Assembly: GCA_951802195.1 (NCBI GenBank)
Contig: OX637624.1
Coordinates: 744,001-808,000 of the forward strand
Direction: 5' to 3'
From: Tausonia pullulans
Taxonomy: Eukaryota; Basidiomycota; Tremellomycetes; Cystofilobasidiales; Mrakiaceae
Length of the DNA stretch: 64,000 nucleotides
Below, piece after piece: positions 21,127-33,900 of this stretch; the first letter of the stretch is position 1, and each line of letters begins with the position of its first letter. A model generated the notes under the pieces. That model was not told the origin of the DNA, ran no database searches, and saw only the letters and a program-made list of their open reading frames with translations. The position numbers and the translations under genes are program-made.

Positions 21127-23142
21127 GGTACTAATCGATTTAAGCCGGCTGTGAGCACACGCAAGGGCTAAATGTTAGGGCTCGAGACTTGAGACACGAG
21201 CAAGGGAGCCAACGAGGGGGACGAACGGGCAGACTGAGTACGTGAGGGTCAGAAAGAGGGGAGCGCGAGGAGCGAAGGAAGAACGATCCAGCGGGAGCCT
21301 CCCAAGTTTTCCCGGTTCCCACGGTCGGGCCAGTCAAGGCGACAGGTAGACCCGCGGGGCGAACCCCCCCCCCCCCCTTCCCCCACTGTCGACTTGTCAA
21401 ACTGCGCAAGCTGCTTCCTGGGCAAAACCGTAAAACTTAAATCGAGGTGTTCAGGGCACATGGTGTCCGTTTTTTTTGAAGCCTGTTGTGTTTCTCTTTT
21501 CTGATCTTATATGCCATTTTTGTGCGTACTCGTCAGCATGTCAGAGAAGGTCAGCTGAACCGTGCGCGGTGGCGGTACACTCACTTTCGCAGACACTTGC
21601 TTTCGCAGACACTTACTTTCGCAGACCCTCACTTTCGTAGACACTCACTTTTGTGGGAGGTCGATATCGGTCTGAAACCCGGCAGCGACTCTTCCTTTCA
21701 TAAGAGGGCCGGAAGGAGGTCGAGATGGAAACACCGGGGGCTGGGCTCCAAGCAGCGAGTCAGACGACTGTGGACAAGCAGCCGATCGGTGGCGTGCCTG
21801 ACGGGGCAACTGCGCCGATGGGTATAGTTCCATTGTGTGGATGATGTGGACTTTACCCTCAGCCCCATAATCGTCGAACTACCAAGAATAATTCAGTTGT
21901 ATCCTCTGCACGCTAAGAGGCCCCCCGTGTCTGTTGATCTGCGAGGGAACATGGATAATGGGTCCCGGATCAGCTGCAACCCTACGATCGGTCTATCCGT
22001 AGCGTCCGGATCTTACGCTCCTTTATCTCGAATGTACCCTGGCTGAACAGCCGACCTTCTGTGGCACTGCCAGTTCACGTACCAGGTATATACGCCCACC
22101 TTTGCTCCGTTCCCTTGTTGAAACCTCTCATGCACCACTTGCGACCCTGTGGGCGATCCCACCGGAAGAGCTCGCTCGCAGGTGTCAGCTTGCCTCTTCC
22201 ACACACGTCAACTTGCGCGCACACGCGCTCTCTCACCCCTCCGGCTTTGCCCTCAACATTGACGAGCCGAAGTGAGACATCGAGGGATGAAACAAAGATG
22301 CGCGTCGCATTGCCGCCGGTCGTGGGAGGGCTGTTTTTGTTTATTTCTCTGGCACGCGCGTCGCAACGTCGTCATCCCTGGCGCCTGGTCCCTCTCCCGA
22401 GCGTCGCGGCCGTGAATGCACCCCCCCTGACAGGCTGAACGCTCGAGTGAGCGCCTGAGATGCGGTCTGTCGATGCCACCCCTGCGCCGTGACGTGGGTG
22501 GTCTGGCTGGAGGAGGGGCCCGCTCCTCTTCTCTCCCAGTCAGCCAGCAGAGCCCCCATCCCAACAAACCCAAGAGACTGGAGCCCGAGCTTGATTAATC
22601 GATTCGGCGTCAAACAAAGGAAACCCACGGGCGGTGACACCTTGCGCGCCTCCTCCTCCGCTCGCGCTACCCGCCGGCCGAGAGCAAGAGCGGCCTGCCC
22701 TTCGCTCTCGACCTCCACCTTTCCTCCCTCCTCGAAGGACCATCCCTTCCTCACGCTTCGACCGTCGACCCTCGGCAGCCGTGCGTCGCCTTTCCCTGCG
22801 TGAGCGCCCCCACATCTGACGCTGACCGGCTCCCCTGTGGCCTGGCCTGCATGCAACGCCATACCCGCAACCTCAGGCCCCCTCTGCTAGTCGACCCGCC
22901 CCCACACCCTCCCCCAGTCCTCCCTACTACTCCCTTCTCCCTCACTCAATCCCCTCTCTTCCTTTCTCCCTCCCCTCTCGCCCGTCCCGCCTTTCAGCCA
23001 CCAAGCAACCACCTCGAGCCATCCACTCCCGCCTTCACTATAAGCCGCTAGTTCGCCGTTCGCCGTTCGCCGGTCCCCTCTTCTCTCTCTTCCTCTCCCT
23101 TTCCCGTCAGCCGCGTCGCCGGCGTTTTCCCTGCCCCTGGCC
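21127..23142. other. Long intergenic region upstream of the chitin synthase gene
   Basis: About 2 kb between divergent genes. It includes a run of 14 C at 21364-21377, a 16-base tandem repeat at 21584-21656, and a strongly C/T-rich last 250 bases before the chitin synthase ATG, probably its 5' UTR and core promoter. No gene recognised. Confidence 0.6.
21584..21656. repeat. 16-base tandem repeat, about 4.5 copies
   Basis: Copies of CTTTCGCAGACACTTG follow one another without gaps: the second differs in the last base, the third and fourth in three bases each, and a broken fifth copy follows. It lies about 1.5 kb upstream of the chitin synthase start and 460 bases from the P1 start. Confidence 0.85.
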
Positions 23143-26100
23143 ATGTCCCATCAGCAGCCGTTGCAGATCGTGCCCAACCGGGCAGGCGCCGGCGCCGTCA
23201 AGCGCAACGAACAGATGGAGGACCTTGCGGGGCTCGTCACCATCTCGGACGAGGCCATCGTCGTACGTAGCGCGCGTTCCCTCTTCGTTCGATCCACCAC
23301 CGCAGGGAGGCGACGCGAGCGCGCGCGCCTCCCTCTCTACCCTCTCCCGCTGTCCCCTTCTCCCACCTCCCACTGCCCGTCCTCGTGCTGAGTCCATCCG
23401 CTATGCAACACCCCAGGCCTGCCTCCGCGACCGCTACCTCCTCGACATTCTTTACACCTCGCTCGGCCCCTCGTCGCTCGTCGCGATCAACCCGCACAAG
23501 TTCGTCAATATCAATTCGGACCAGGTCCTGGGGTCGTACGGCCACGACTACCGCAACACGGAGGAGACGCGAGACCACCTTCCACCCCATATATTTGGCA
23601 TCGCCGGCAAGGCCTACTTTGACATGCGCCGCACGGGCAGGGACCAGAGCATCCTTATGAGGTGAGTGGGGGAGCGAGCCAGTGGGCGAGGGGGAGGGCT
23701 GAGAGCGGTTGTGCCCGCCCGGGCCTCAGCCCTCCCACCGCCCGCCTTCTCCTTTCCCTCTGGGAGCGACGCGCTGATGACGGCTTCTTTTTCCTCTCCT
23801 TCCCACAGCGGAGAGAGCGGCAGCGGCAAGTCTGAGCTCCGGCGACTCGCCATCAAAGCGCTCGTCGACCTCTCGCTCAGCAACCCGGGCAAGAAGGGCT
23901 CCAAGCTCGGCCAGCAGATCCCGAACGCAGAGGTTAGTCGCGTCACCCGCTCGCTCGCTTTCTCGACAGCGCATCAGGCTAACACTCCTACTCATTCCTA
24001 TCAGTTCATCCTCGAGTCCTTCGGAAACGCCCGGACGATTCACAACGCCAACGCCTCGCGCTTAGGCAAGTACACCGAGCTCCAGTTCACCGACCGCGGT
24101 CGCCTTGCAGGAGCCAAGACGCTCGACTACTACCTCGAGCGCAGCCGCGTCGCCGGACCCTCCCCTGGGGAGCGCAACTTCCACGTCTTTTACTATCTTG
24201 TTTCCGGCGCCTCCGCCGAGGAGCGGGCCCATCTCCAGCTCTCCGGCGACTCTTCAGCATACCGACTGCTTGGCGCTCGGAGTGGCCTCTTGGCCAAAGG
24301 TGCTGGTGGCGCTCAGGACGACGCCGTCCGGTTTGAGCAGCTCAAGCAGGCCTTCAAGCTTGTCGGCCTCTCTAAGCGGCTCGTCGCCCAGATTTGTCAG
24401 CTCGTCGCGGCGATCCTCCACATCGGCAACCTCGAGTTCGTCGTTGACCACGACAAGAACTCGGATGCCGCCGTCGTCAAGAACTGGGACGTGCTCGAGA
24501 CCGTCGGCGAGTTCTTGGGCGTGAACCCCATCGACCTTGAGGGCGTTTTCAACTGCAAGACCACAATCATCTCCAAGGAGGTCTGCACCGTCTTCCTCGA
24601 TCCAGAGGGCGCCTCGGCGAACCGGGACGACCTTGCCAAGTCACTCTACGGCCTCCTGTTTGCCTGGCTCAATGAGCACATCAACGAACGGCTTTGCCGG
24701 GATGATTTTGCCAACTTTGTTGGCATCCTCGATCTTCCGGGCTGCCAGAACCTCGCCGGCGGCTTCGGCGCCCGCACCAACTCGCTCGACCAGTTCTGCG
24801 TGAACTTTGCCAACGAACGACTCCAGAACTGGATCCTCCAGAGCGTCCACGAGCGGCAAACGGCCGAGTTCGCCGCCGAGGACCTCGCGTCGGTCGTGCC
24901 GACGGTGCCCTTCTTTGACAATTCTGAGTGCGTCCGCATGCTTTCGACCCAGCCGGGTGGCCTCATCCATATCATGGATGACCAGACCAAGAAAATGGGC
25001 AAGAAAACCGACTTCACCATGGCCGAAGCCTTCGCCAAGCGCTGGGGCAACCACGGGAGCTTCAAGGCCAGCGGCGAGGACCGCGCAGGCTTCCCGACGT
25101 TCACCGTCAACCACTACGGCGGTCCTGTCACGTATTCGAGCGAGTCGTTCCTCGAGAAGAACGCCGACGCTGTCAACCCGGACTTTGTCTCGCTTCTCCG
25201 GGGAGCGGCGGGACCTGGAGGCGCCGGAGCTACCAACGCTGGGCTCGATTCGACGGGTTCCTCCAATTCGTTCATCAAGGGTCTCTTCTCCTCTAATGCC
25301 ATCGCCACGCAGGTCCACCCACGCGACGCCGACACTGTTATCGCAGCTCAACAGCCCGTGCGCCCAATGCGGGCTCCCTCGGCCCGCCGCAAGGGCGGCC
25401 GCGGACCTCGGCTTGCGACGCTCGGTGAGGATGGCGACGAGGCGGCGGATGAGGAACGCATTGATGGGAGGTCGTCTACCCCGGAGATTCGCTGCGTTGT
25501 CGGCGAGTTCAAGTCGGCACTCGATGTACTCTTTGAGACGTTCGACGAGACCAAGGCTTGGTTCGTCTTCTGCCTCAACCCGAATGACGTCCAGCTCCCC
25601 AACCAGCTTGAGAGCCGTGGCCTCAAATCACAAGTTCGGAGCTTCGGCCTGCCGGAAATTGCCAAGAAGGTAGCTGCCTCGTTCGAGGTCAGCATGACAC
25701 ACACCGAGTTCTCGGACCGCTACGCCGCAGAACTCGAGAATGTCCAGGTCGGGACACTAGTTGAGACCATCCGGTCGCTCCGCGAGGCGCGGGGCTGGCC
25801 CGAAAAGGAGCTCGCCATCGGCAAGTACAAGGTGAGAGAGACAAACCCTCTCCCCCTTCGATCTGCAGGACCCAGTCACTGACACGTTCATTCTCCCCAG
25901 GTCTTCGTCGGCTATACCGCCTTCCGCTTCCTCGAGGACCGCCTCCGCTCGAACGACGCTGAGGACCAGAAGCGGAACCGTGAGGACGCTGAGGCCAAGC
26001 TCGCGGCTGCGGCCGCCCGGAACGCCGAGGATCCGTTTAATCCGTACCGGTCGACGATCTACGACTCGTCGCCCTTCCGGGACAATGCCAACGACAGCAC

Positions 26101-29100
26101 GCCCAGCTTCGGCGCCTTCGCCGACTCGACGGCCGCGCTCCCTCTGGTCTCGCACGGCCGGGGCCATGGCAACGGCTCACGCGAGCGCGACGCTGAGAGC
26201 GAATACGACCGTAAGACGACCGACTTTGACGGCCAGAGCCGGTTCACCAGCCACTACGAGGATACGGCGTCCAACATGGGTTCCGAGTCGTACGCACCCT
26301 CGCGCAACATGTTTGGCAACATGGAGAAGCCGGGCTACGCCGAGAAGGCGGCTGTCACGGACACCCAGGCGCACGAGGGCGAAACGGTCGAGGCCCTCAA
26401 GATCTCGTCCGCGAGGAAGAAGTGGGTCTTCCTCGTATGGGTGCTCACCTGGTGGGTCCCCGGCCCGTTCCTCAAGTGGTTCGGAGGCATGAAGCGGCCA
26501 GACGTCCGGCAGGCGTGGCGCGAGAAGCTAGCGATCAACCTCATCATCTGGTTTGTCTGCGGCTGCGCGGTCTTTGTCGTCGCTATTCTCGGCAACCTCA
26601 TCTGCCCCAAGCAGTACGTCTTTAGCCAGGGCGAGATCTCCCAGCAGTCGTACGAGAACAACCCGGAGAAGGAGTATGTCTCGATCCGAGGCGAGGTCTT
26701 TGATGTGAGTTTGTGCTGTTTTCTCCTTAGCGCGCTTCCCAACTGACTTGTGCTATCTTTTTCTCTAGCTCACGTCTATCGCCAAAGTCCACCTCAACAT
26801 CGTCCCAATTGTCAAGACCAAGAGCGTCCTCGCTTACGGAGGCCAGGACGCTACGCCGCTCTTCCCAGTCCAGGTGCGTCCTTCTGTCATTCGTTCTCTT
26901 TCGCCTAGGACCCCCCCCCCCCGCTAACGCCCACATAGGTGAGCGCCCTCTGCGATGGCATCGATGGTACAGTCAGCCCCTGGCTCCAGATCAACTCGGT
27001 CAACAGCACTGCCTCCCGGGACGTCAACTCGGTCTACCACGACTTCCGCGCATACACGAACGACTCCCGGCCGGATTGGTACTACGAGCAGATGGTCTGG
27101 ATGCGGTACAACTACCGTCTCGGTTTCGTCGGCATCCTTCCCAAGACGATCAAGTCCTCGGCCGCGGCGGGCAAGGTGATCGCAGTGTACGACAGCCACA
27201 TCTACGATGTATCGAGCTACATCACCAGTCCGCCGTACTTCCGGACGCCCGACGGCACCCAGGCCGAGACCGGAACCACTCGCGACTTCATGTCGCCCGA
27301 AATCATCTCGCTTTTCCAACAGAGCGCCGGCAAAGACATCACCAAGAGTCTCAACGCCCTCGGCGCCACGATTGGTGAGGATGTGCTTGCCCGTCAGCTC
27401 ACGTGCCTTCGCAACCTGTAAGACTTTATCGCTTTCGCACTCTGCTTGCCCGTGCTGATTGCGTGCCTTCGTTTTCCCAGTTTCCTCATCGGCATGGTCG
27501 ACAACCGTCAATCAACGCAGTGTCAGTTCGCGACGTATATCCTGCTGGCGCTCTCTATCGTTATGGTTGTCATCATTGGTTTCAAATGTGCGTGGCTTTC
27601 CTCTTCGTTTCTCACCTTTTTTCTTTCTCTGCCTGCTGACTTGCCTGGTGCTCGTCCCTACTCAGTCCTCGGCGCCATCCACTTCAGCGCCAAGAAGGCT
27701 CCCGAGGACCACGACAAGTTCATCGTCTGCCAGGTCCCCTGCTACACTGAGGGAGAGGAGTCGCTCAAGCGGACGATCGACTCGCTTGCCCGGTTGAAGT
27801 ACGACGACAAGCGCAAGCTGCTCGCCATTATCTGCGACGGCATGATCGTTGGATCCGGCAACGACCGTCCCACGCCCCGGATCGTTCTCGACATTCTCGG
27901 TGTCGATCCGAACCTCGACCCTGAGCCGCTGAGCTTCCTCTCGCTCGGAGAGGGTCAGAAGCAGCACAACATGGGTAAGGTTTACGCGGGTCTCTATGAG
28001 TGTGCTGGTCATGTCGTCCCGTAAGCATCTCATCTAGCTTCCTTTTGCCCAAAATCTGCCGCTGATATTGTCTCCTCCATCTCTCTCAGATACGTTGTCC
28101 TTGTCAAGATTGGGAAGCCCAGCGAGCGACACCGTCCTGGAAACCGTGGAAAGCGTGACTCGCAGATGCTCCTCATGCACTTCTTCAACAAGGTCCGTTG
28201 TCGATTTACTCTTCTCCACAGGTCCCTCGCTGACGTCGCTCCCTTCACACCAGGTCCACTTTGGCACGCCGATGAACCCGTTCGAGCTCGAGATGTTCCA
28301 CCAGATCAAGAATGTCATCGGAGTCAATCCGAGTTTCTATGAGTACCTCTTCACCATTGACGCCGATACGACGTGCGACCAGTACGCCATCAACTACCTC
28401 ATCTCGGCGTGAGCGGCGTTTCCTTCCTTATCCTTTTTATTGAGCACGCTTCTAACGCCTCCCGACCTCAGCATGATGCACGACAAGAAGGTCATCGCAT
28501 GCTGCGGAGAGACTTCGATCGCCAACGCCAAGCAGTCCCTCACCACGATGATGCAGGTCTACGAGTACTACATCTCTCACCACCTCGCCAAGTCGTTCGA
28601 GTCGCTTTTCGGATCCGTCACATGTCTACCCGGATGCTTCACGCTCTATCGCCTTCGGACACCCGACACTCATAAGCCGCTCTTCATCTCGGACCAGATT
28701 ATTCTCGACTACTCGGAGAATCGCGTCGATACTTTGCAGTGCGTCGGATGGACCCTTGACCATTCGGCGGATCTCTCGAGCTGATCACACATTCGCCTCC
28801 GCTTGTCTTCAGCCTGAAAAATCTGCTTCACCTTGGAGAAGATCGGTACCTCACGACCCTTCTCCTCAAGCATTTCCCGACGTACAAAACCACCTTTGTT
28901 CGCTCGGCTCTTGCGCAGACTGTTGCTCCCGACGAGTGGCGCGTTCTCCTTTCGCAACGCCGTCGCTGGATTAACTCGACTGTTCACAATCTTGCCGAGT
29001 TGGTCTTCATTGACAAGCTCTGTGGATTCTGTTGCTTCTCGATGCGCTTTGTTGTCTTTGTCGACCTGCTCTCGACCGTTATTGCTCCGGTCACCGTCGC

Positions 29101-30361
29101 CTATGTGAGTGCTGGTTATATCCTCCAGCTAGCAGGCCAGACTGACCGTTCATCACGCCCTCCCCCCTCTTCCCCTAAAGCTCGTTTACCTCATTTACCT
29201 TGTCGCCGCCGAGGGCGATACAATCCCGACGACATCAATTGTCATGCTTGCCGCCATCTACGGACTCCAGATGCTCGTCTTCCTCTTCCGCGCTAAATGG
29301 GACATGATCGGCTGGATGATCTTCTACCTCCTCGCCATCCCGATCTTCTCCTTCTACCTCCCGCTCTACTCGTTCTGGAAGATGGACGACTTCTCGTGGG
29401 GTAACACACGTGTCGTCGTCGGCGAGAAGGGCAAGAAGCTCGTTATTCACGTGCGATTTTTCCTCGTCTCTCCCGTTTGGAGACAATAGCTGACGAGTGC
29501 TCCCTACCTATGCTTCTAGGACGAGGGCAAGTTCGACCCCCAAATTATCCCCCTCAAGTCGTGGAACGACTACGAGAACGAGCTCTGGGACAAGGAGTCG
29601 AATCACTCCGTCGGCTCGTGGGTTCCTCCTTCGCGCAAGTTTAATGGCGGCGATTCCCGCGCCCAATCGCTTTACGGCCGCCAGACGCTCTATGACGCCC
29701 CGATCACCCGCGGCATGTCGCCCTCGCCCTCCGGCTACTACGACCGCAAGTCGAACTACTCGCCATCGCAAGCTGGTGGAGGAGGAAACCAGCGTTACTC
29801 TAATTATCCGCAGTCCCGCATCGGCGAGTACCCCCCGCCGGCCCGGGTCGACTCCCCTCAGAGCCAGTACCGCGATGGAGGCGGGCCGCCGCAGAGCCAG
29901 CACGGCGACTTTTACGACCGCGCTCCTTCGATGTATCAGGTGCCCTACGGCCAGAATTCGACGCACATGCACTCACCGTACGGAGGGGGGATCGCCCAGA
30001 GCCTCCTGCCGAGCGTGCCGTCGAGCCAGCCGCTCGGTGTGCGGGACCCACCGACAGATGAGGAGCTCGAGGCGAGCGTCCAACGAATCCTCAGCGGCTC
30101 GGACCTGAACCAGGTGGTGCGTTGACCTCTTGTCAAGTTGGGCTATGCAAAGGAGTTCAAGCTGACCCGAGTTTTCCTTCCTGCAGACGAAGAAGGGCGT
30201 CAGGAAAGAGCTGGAGAGAGAGTGGGGCGTTGAGCTCTCCTCGAGGAAGGAGGCCATCAATCGGTCAGTCGCCGTCCTTTCTGGTCCTGTCCTTCCGCCT
30301 GCTGATCTTTTACTCCTCCTATTCCTTCAGGTTCATCGAAGATGCTCTCACGAACGTTTAG
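23143..30361 (+). CDS. CHS: Chitin synthase with myosin motor-like domain (class V/VII type)
   Basis: Seventeen exons: 23143-23262, 23417-23661, 23809-23932, 24005-25831, 25901-26704, 26769-26873, 26939-27417, 27481-27587, 27666-28020, 28090-28192, 28254-28408, 28472-28738, 28813-29104, 29181-29450, 29520-30116, 30187-30263, 30331-30361. They join in frame to 1985 residues. Residues 1-770 are a myosin head with P-loop GESGSGKSE (about 122-130), switch [11 protein letters not shown] and a degenerate switch II, LDLPGCQ. Two helices follow near 947-1005, then a cytochrome b5-like segment ([12 protein letters not shown]). The family 2 glycosyltransferase core has [14 protein letters not shown] (about 1572) and QRRRW (about 1612), then more membrane helices. 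Residues 1935-1985 are a DEK-C domain. It makes cell-wall chitin at the plasma membrane. The head likely guides delivery along actin. Confidence 0.95.
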
Positions 30362-30997
30362 ACTTTTTTTTTTCCATTCCTGTTTTGTCTGTCTGTCTTC
30401 CTCTGGACACTTCCCCCCCCCTTCTTCCTTAACTCACTTTTTCCCTCTAAGAATTTTCCCCTTTTTTTCATTTTTTCCCCTTTGACTCGCTAGCGCCTCC
30501 CTTTCTTTTTCTCTTTCTTTTTTTCTTCCTTATATCACATTCTCTCCGTGACCAGACCCATACTTTCTCTTTTCTTTCCTTTCTAGTCTCTTACCACACG
30601 AGACATTTTTCCTTTCCATCCCCAACGCTTCTCCTTGCTATCCTGTCGCACATCCTCTGACTCATGCATTGCCTCATTACTTCTTCCCGTGTGCTTCACT
30701 GAACGATCCACCTCCCCGGGAGGCTGATTGTCCGGTTCAGGTCACACCTGAGTGTCGCCCTACCGTGATCTCGCGGTCTCCAGCAGCGATGCTTCCCCCG
30801 GCGAGGACTCGCCTGGGGCCGTCTGAGCCAGGTGTTTCCATGTGTCAGGTCAGCCAGCCAAGAAGAGAGGTCACGCAGAGAGGCGTACCGAGCGAGGAGC
30901 GCTGCCGGCATCGTGCGAGCGCGAGGGAGCGAGCGAGAGCGACTTCGATTTGATTTTCTCGCAGAACCTTGGTGGTCCTTACTCGCTCGCCCGCGCG
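30362..30997. other. Pyrimidine-rich 3' flank of the chitin synthase gene
   Basis: About 640 bases between convergent genes. The first 250 or so are almost all C and T on the + strand, with T runs and C runs right after the stop codon. This probably includes the 3' UTR. No gene recognised. Confidence 0.6.
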
Positions 30998-33900
30998 CTA
31001 GTGGATATCGCCTGTGTCGTCCGAAAAGTACGCCTGGAAGACGTCCTTGTCTGGATAGCTGGCAAGGATGACGTTGTAGACGTGAATGAAGAGCAGGGGG
31101 AACCGCTAGAGAGAACAGGGAGAGATGGATAAGCACGTGTTGTTGGGCGAGGAGACCGAGACTTGACGCACTGAGGTAAAGTAGGCGAGGAAGCCTTCCG
31201 GCAGGGGCGACATCTGAGCGAGCAGCTCCGGGGAAAGTTCCCTGCAAAAGCAAGTCGAGCGTCAGCCGATGGCGCTTTTGCTAGGGACCCTCGCGGACTC
31301 ACATGTAATGATGCCGCTTGTTCCTCAGCGCGCGGAGGAGGTCTCGGATTGACGAGACGTCGTACTTGAGAAGGATAAGGTGAGCGAGTGAGATACATCC
31401 GAGAACATCGACAGAGCCGACGCCATCTTGCACTCACTTTTCTGTATTTGCTGAGGCTGTCGACGAAGTCATCGTCCATCGCCTTGATCCAATCGCGGCT
31501 CGGGCCTATGACTTTCGTTGCCCCCTGCTCGAGGAGGAGCAGCACGGGATCGGGCGGGTCGCGAACGAGGTTCTCAAATCGATCGGAGGCCTCCTGAAGG
31601 AAGGCGAGTCGGCGACCGGCAGACCAGAACCAAGGATGAAGGAGGATTTCGGCAGTCGTGGGACTAGGGACGTGAAAAGTTCAGCTGCCGATCTGAACCG
31701 CAAGGAACAAGGGTTGCATCCAGCGCACCGAAACCGACTGTCGACGTTGATCATGGAAGCGATGAGATCCTTGGCTAGAGCGGCCTCGTGGCCCTGAGCA
31801 CTGAGCAGCTCGAGCGAGTAGCGGTCCTTGCAAATGTTGCGATCTCGTTCGTATCGATCGCCGCTGGAATAAGCGTCAAGTTAGCGCACATAGACTAGGA
31901 CTGACTGGACAGAAATTGGGTCGCACAAAGGGTGGGCTCCGCCCGTCAGAGTGTAAAACAGCACGCAGCCAAGCGCAAAGACATCAACTGCGCTCGTTAA
32001 CCTCAACGAGCCGAGCTTCTTGGCCGGCCGCTTGAGCTTCAGACCACCAACGACCTCCCAACCATCATCCGGGCTCTCCGTCGAGCCATTATCTTCGCTA
32101 TCAGACCCTTTTTGCATGAGCACCTCGGGGGCGCGCCAGCCGGGAGTGCCGGAAGGCATCATCGTCGTCGCTGAGGATGTCCCGAGGGTGGCACCGAACG
32201 AGGACTGATCGACGGCGACACGCCTGGCGAGTCCAAAGTCGGATATGAGCATCCTGAGCTTGTTCTTCGACCGCGAGACCAGGATGTTTCTGAAGATCAC
32301 CGAAGGTCAGCGCGAGAGCGACGTGTACGAAGTACGCAGGACGAACTGAGGTTTGATATCCCGATGGCAGATCTTCATCTCATGAAGATGTCCGACACCG
32401 CGGACGATGCCTTTCATCGCCGCCTGATGGTCAAAGAGCGCCGCGAGCTCCGGTTGCTCCTTTGGCCGCTCGACGAGGTCCGCCAGCGAGGCGGGACAGA
32501 GCTCAAGCGCTATGAACAGCCAGGGGTCCTTGCGCTCCTCATAAAAGTAGCGAACAACATTCGGATGCGAGTCCGAGGATTGAAGGAGGGAGACCTCGTG
32601 CGAGGCGAGAGTGGTGAAGTGGGAGAGGAGCCGCTTGACAGCGACGGGACGGGATTGGAAGGTGCCTAGAGCGCGAGAGCGTGAGCATCGTCGTCAGACC
32701 CAGTCGACGGTTACGAGCAGAGAAGAAAGCAGCCTACCCTCAAAGACCATCGTCCCCTATAGATCGGGGTGAGCAGCTGTCAGTGACGATATTAAGAGAT
32801 ATTTCAAGCTGACTCACGTGCGACCCAACGCCTGCAAAAGGATGACCCGGGTCAGACGAAGCTCGTCGGGGATGCGAAAGCCATCTTAACTCACCAAGAA
32901 GCTTGTCCGAAACGATGAGTTCGTTCTTGGGAGCCTCGGCTCTCAAGCCGTCCTCTTTCCGCACTGACTCTCCTGCCCTAGTGGTGACTGCGTCTCCTGG
33001 TGGACTTGGCCCATCCAAACGACGAGCCTCGCCAGGCGCCAGATCATCGACTGCCGTCGGGCTCGCCGCAACCACCTCCTTCGCCCCGGTCTCGCTGTCT
33101 TCATTGCCCTCATCACCTGCCTTGGCCCCCTTCTTCTTGCTCCGACTGTTCTTGGCTCGGCGTTTCTTCTTCTTTGCCGTACCGATTTCGCCTTCTTCCT
33201 CGTCCACTTCGGCAGAAGTACCCGCTGGGAGTGGAGGGAGCTCCTTCTCCATGCTGGGAGAGGGTTGCGAGACTTCCAGCGGCGAGGATCTGGTGAAGGG
33301 CTGAGGCTCGAAAGCGGTGGAGGAGGGAGGGAAGGGGTAGACGCCTTTGGTTGGAAGCCGGGGCGCAAGAAACTTCCACACGCTGGCGAGACCGATAGCG
33401 AGCAGAGGCAGGTAAACGAGGAAGAAGATCCTGAGCCAGCGCCGGGAAGAAGAGGGTGGCACGTCGATAGTTTGAGCGGGGACCTCCTGCTCCGCTTCGT
33501 TGTTGACCGGTGGCTGCTGCCGAGGGGACTCTGGGAGACTTGGCTGACCGTCAAGTCTCAGTCGATCTAGGCCCATCCCTAGCGTCCGAATGCCGTCCTC
33601 ATCCTCAAAGTCCGGGTCAAGAGAGTGATAGCCGAGAATGACAGCGCCCTTGCGCGACGACGGAAGCGCCTCGGCAAGGCGGATGAGAGGGTAATTTTCG
33701 TCCGCGAGAGCGTAGATCGAGTTGGGGAATCGCTCAGACTGGCCAACGTAGAGCAGTTTTCGCACCGTCGCCGGAGCGCTCGGCGGTTGTGGAGGGAGCA
33801 TCCGTGAGAGAGACGGGATGGCCTGGGGAAGAATGAAAGGCGGCGAAGACGGTGAGTCGGCGAGATTGAGCACCTCAAAGACGGCGACTCTGGAAGGGCG

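Noticed and set aside
24641-25351. Long minus-strand frames inside the chitin synthase gene
   Set aside because: They mirror the strongly G/C-ending codons of the sense gene. The sense frame has myosin motifs, the antisense frames have none.
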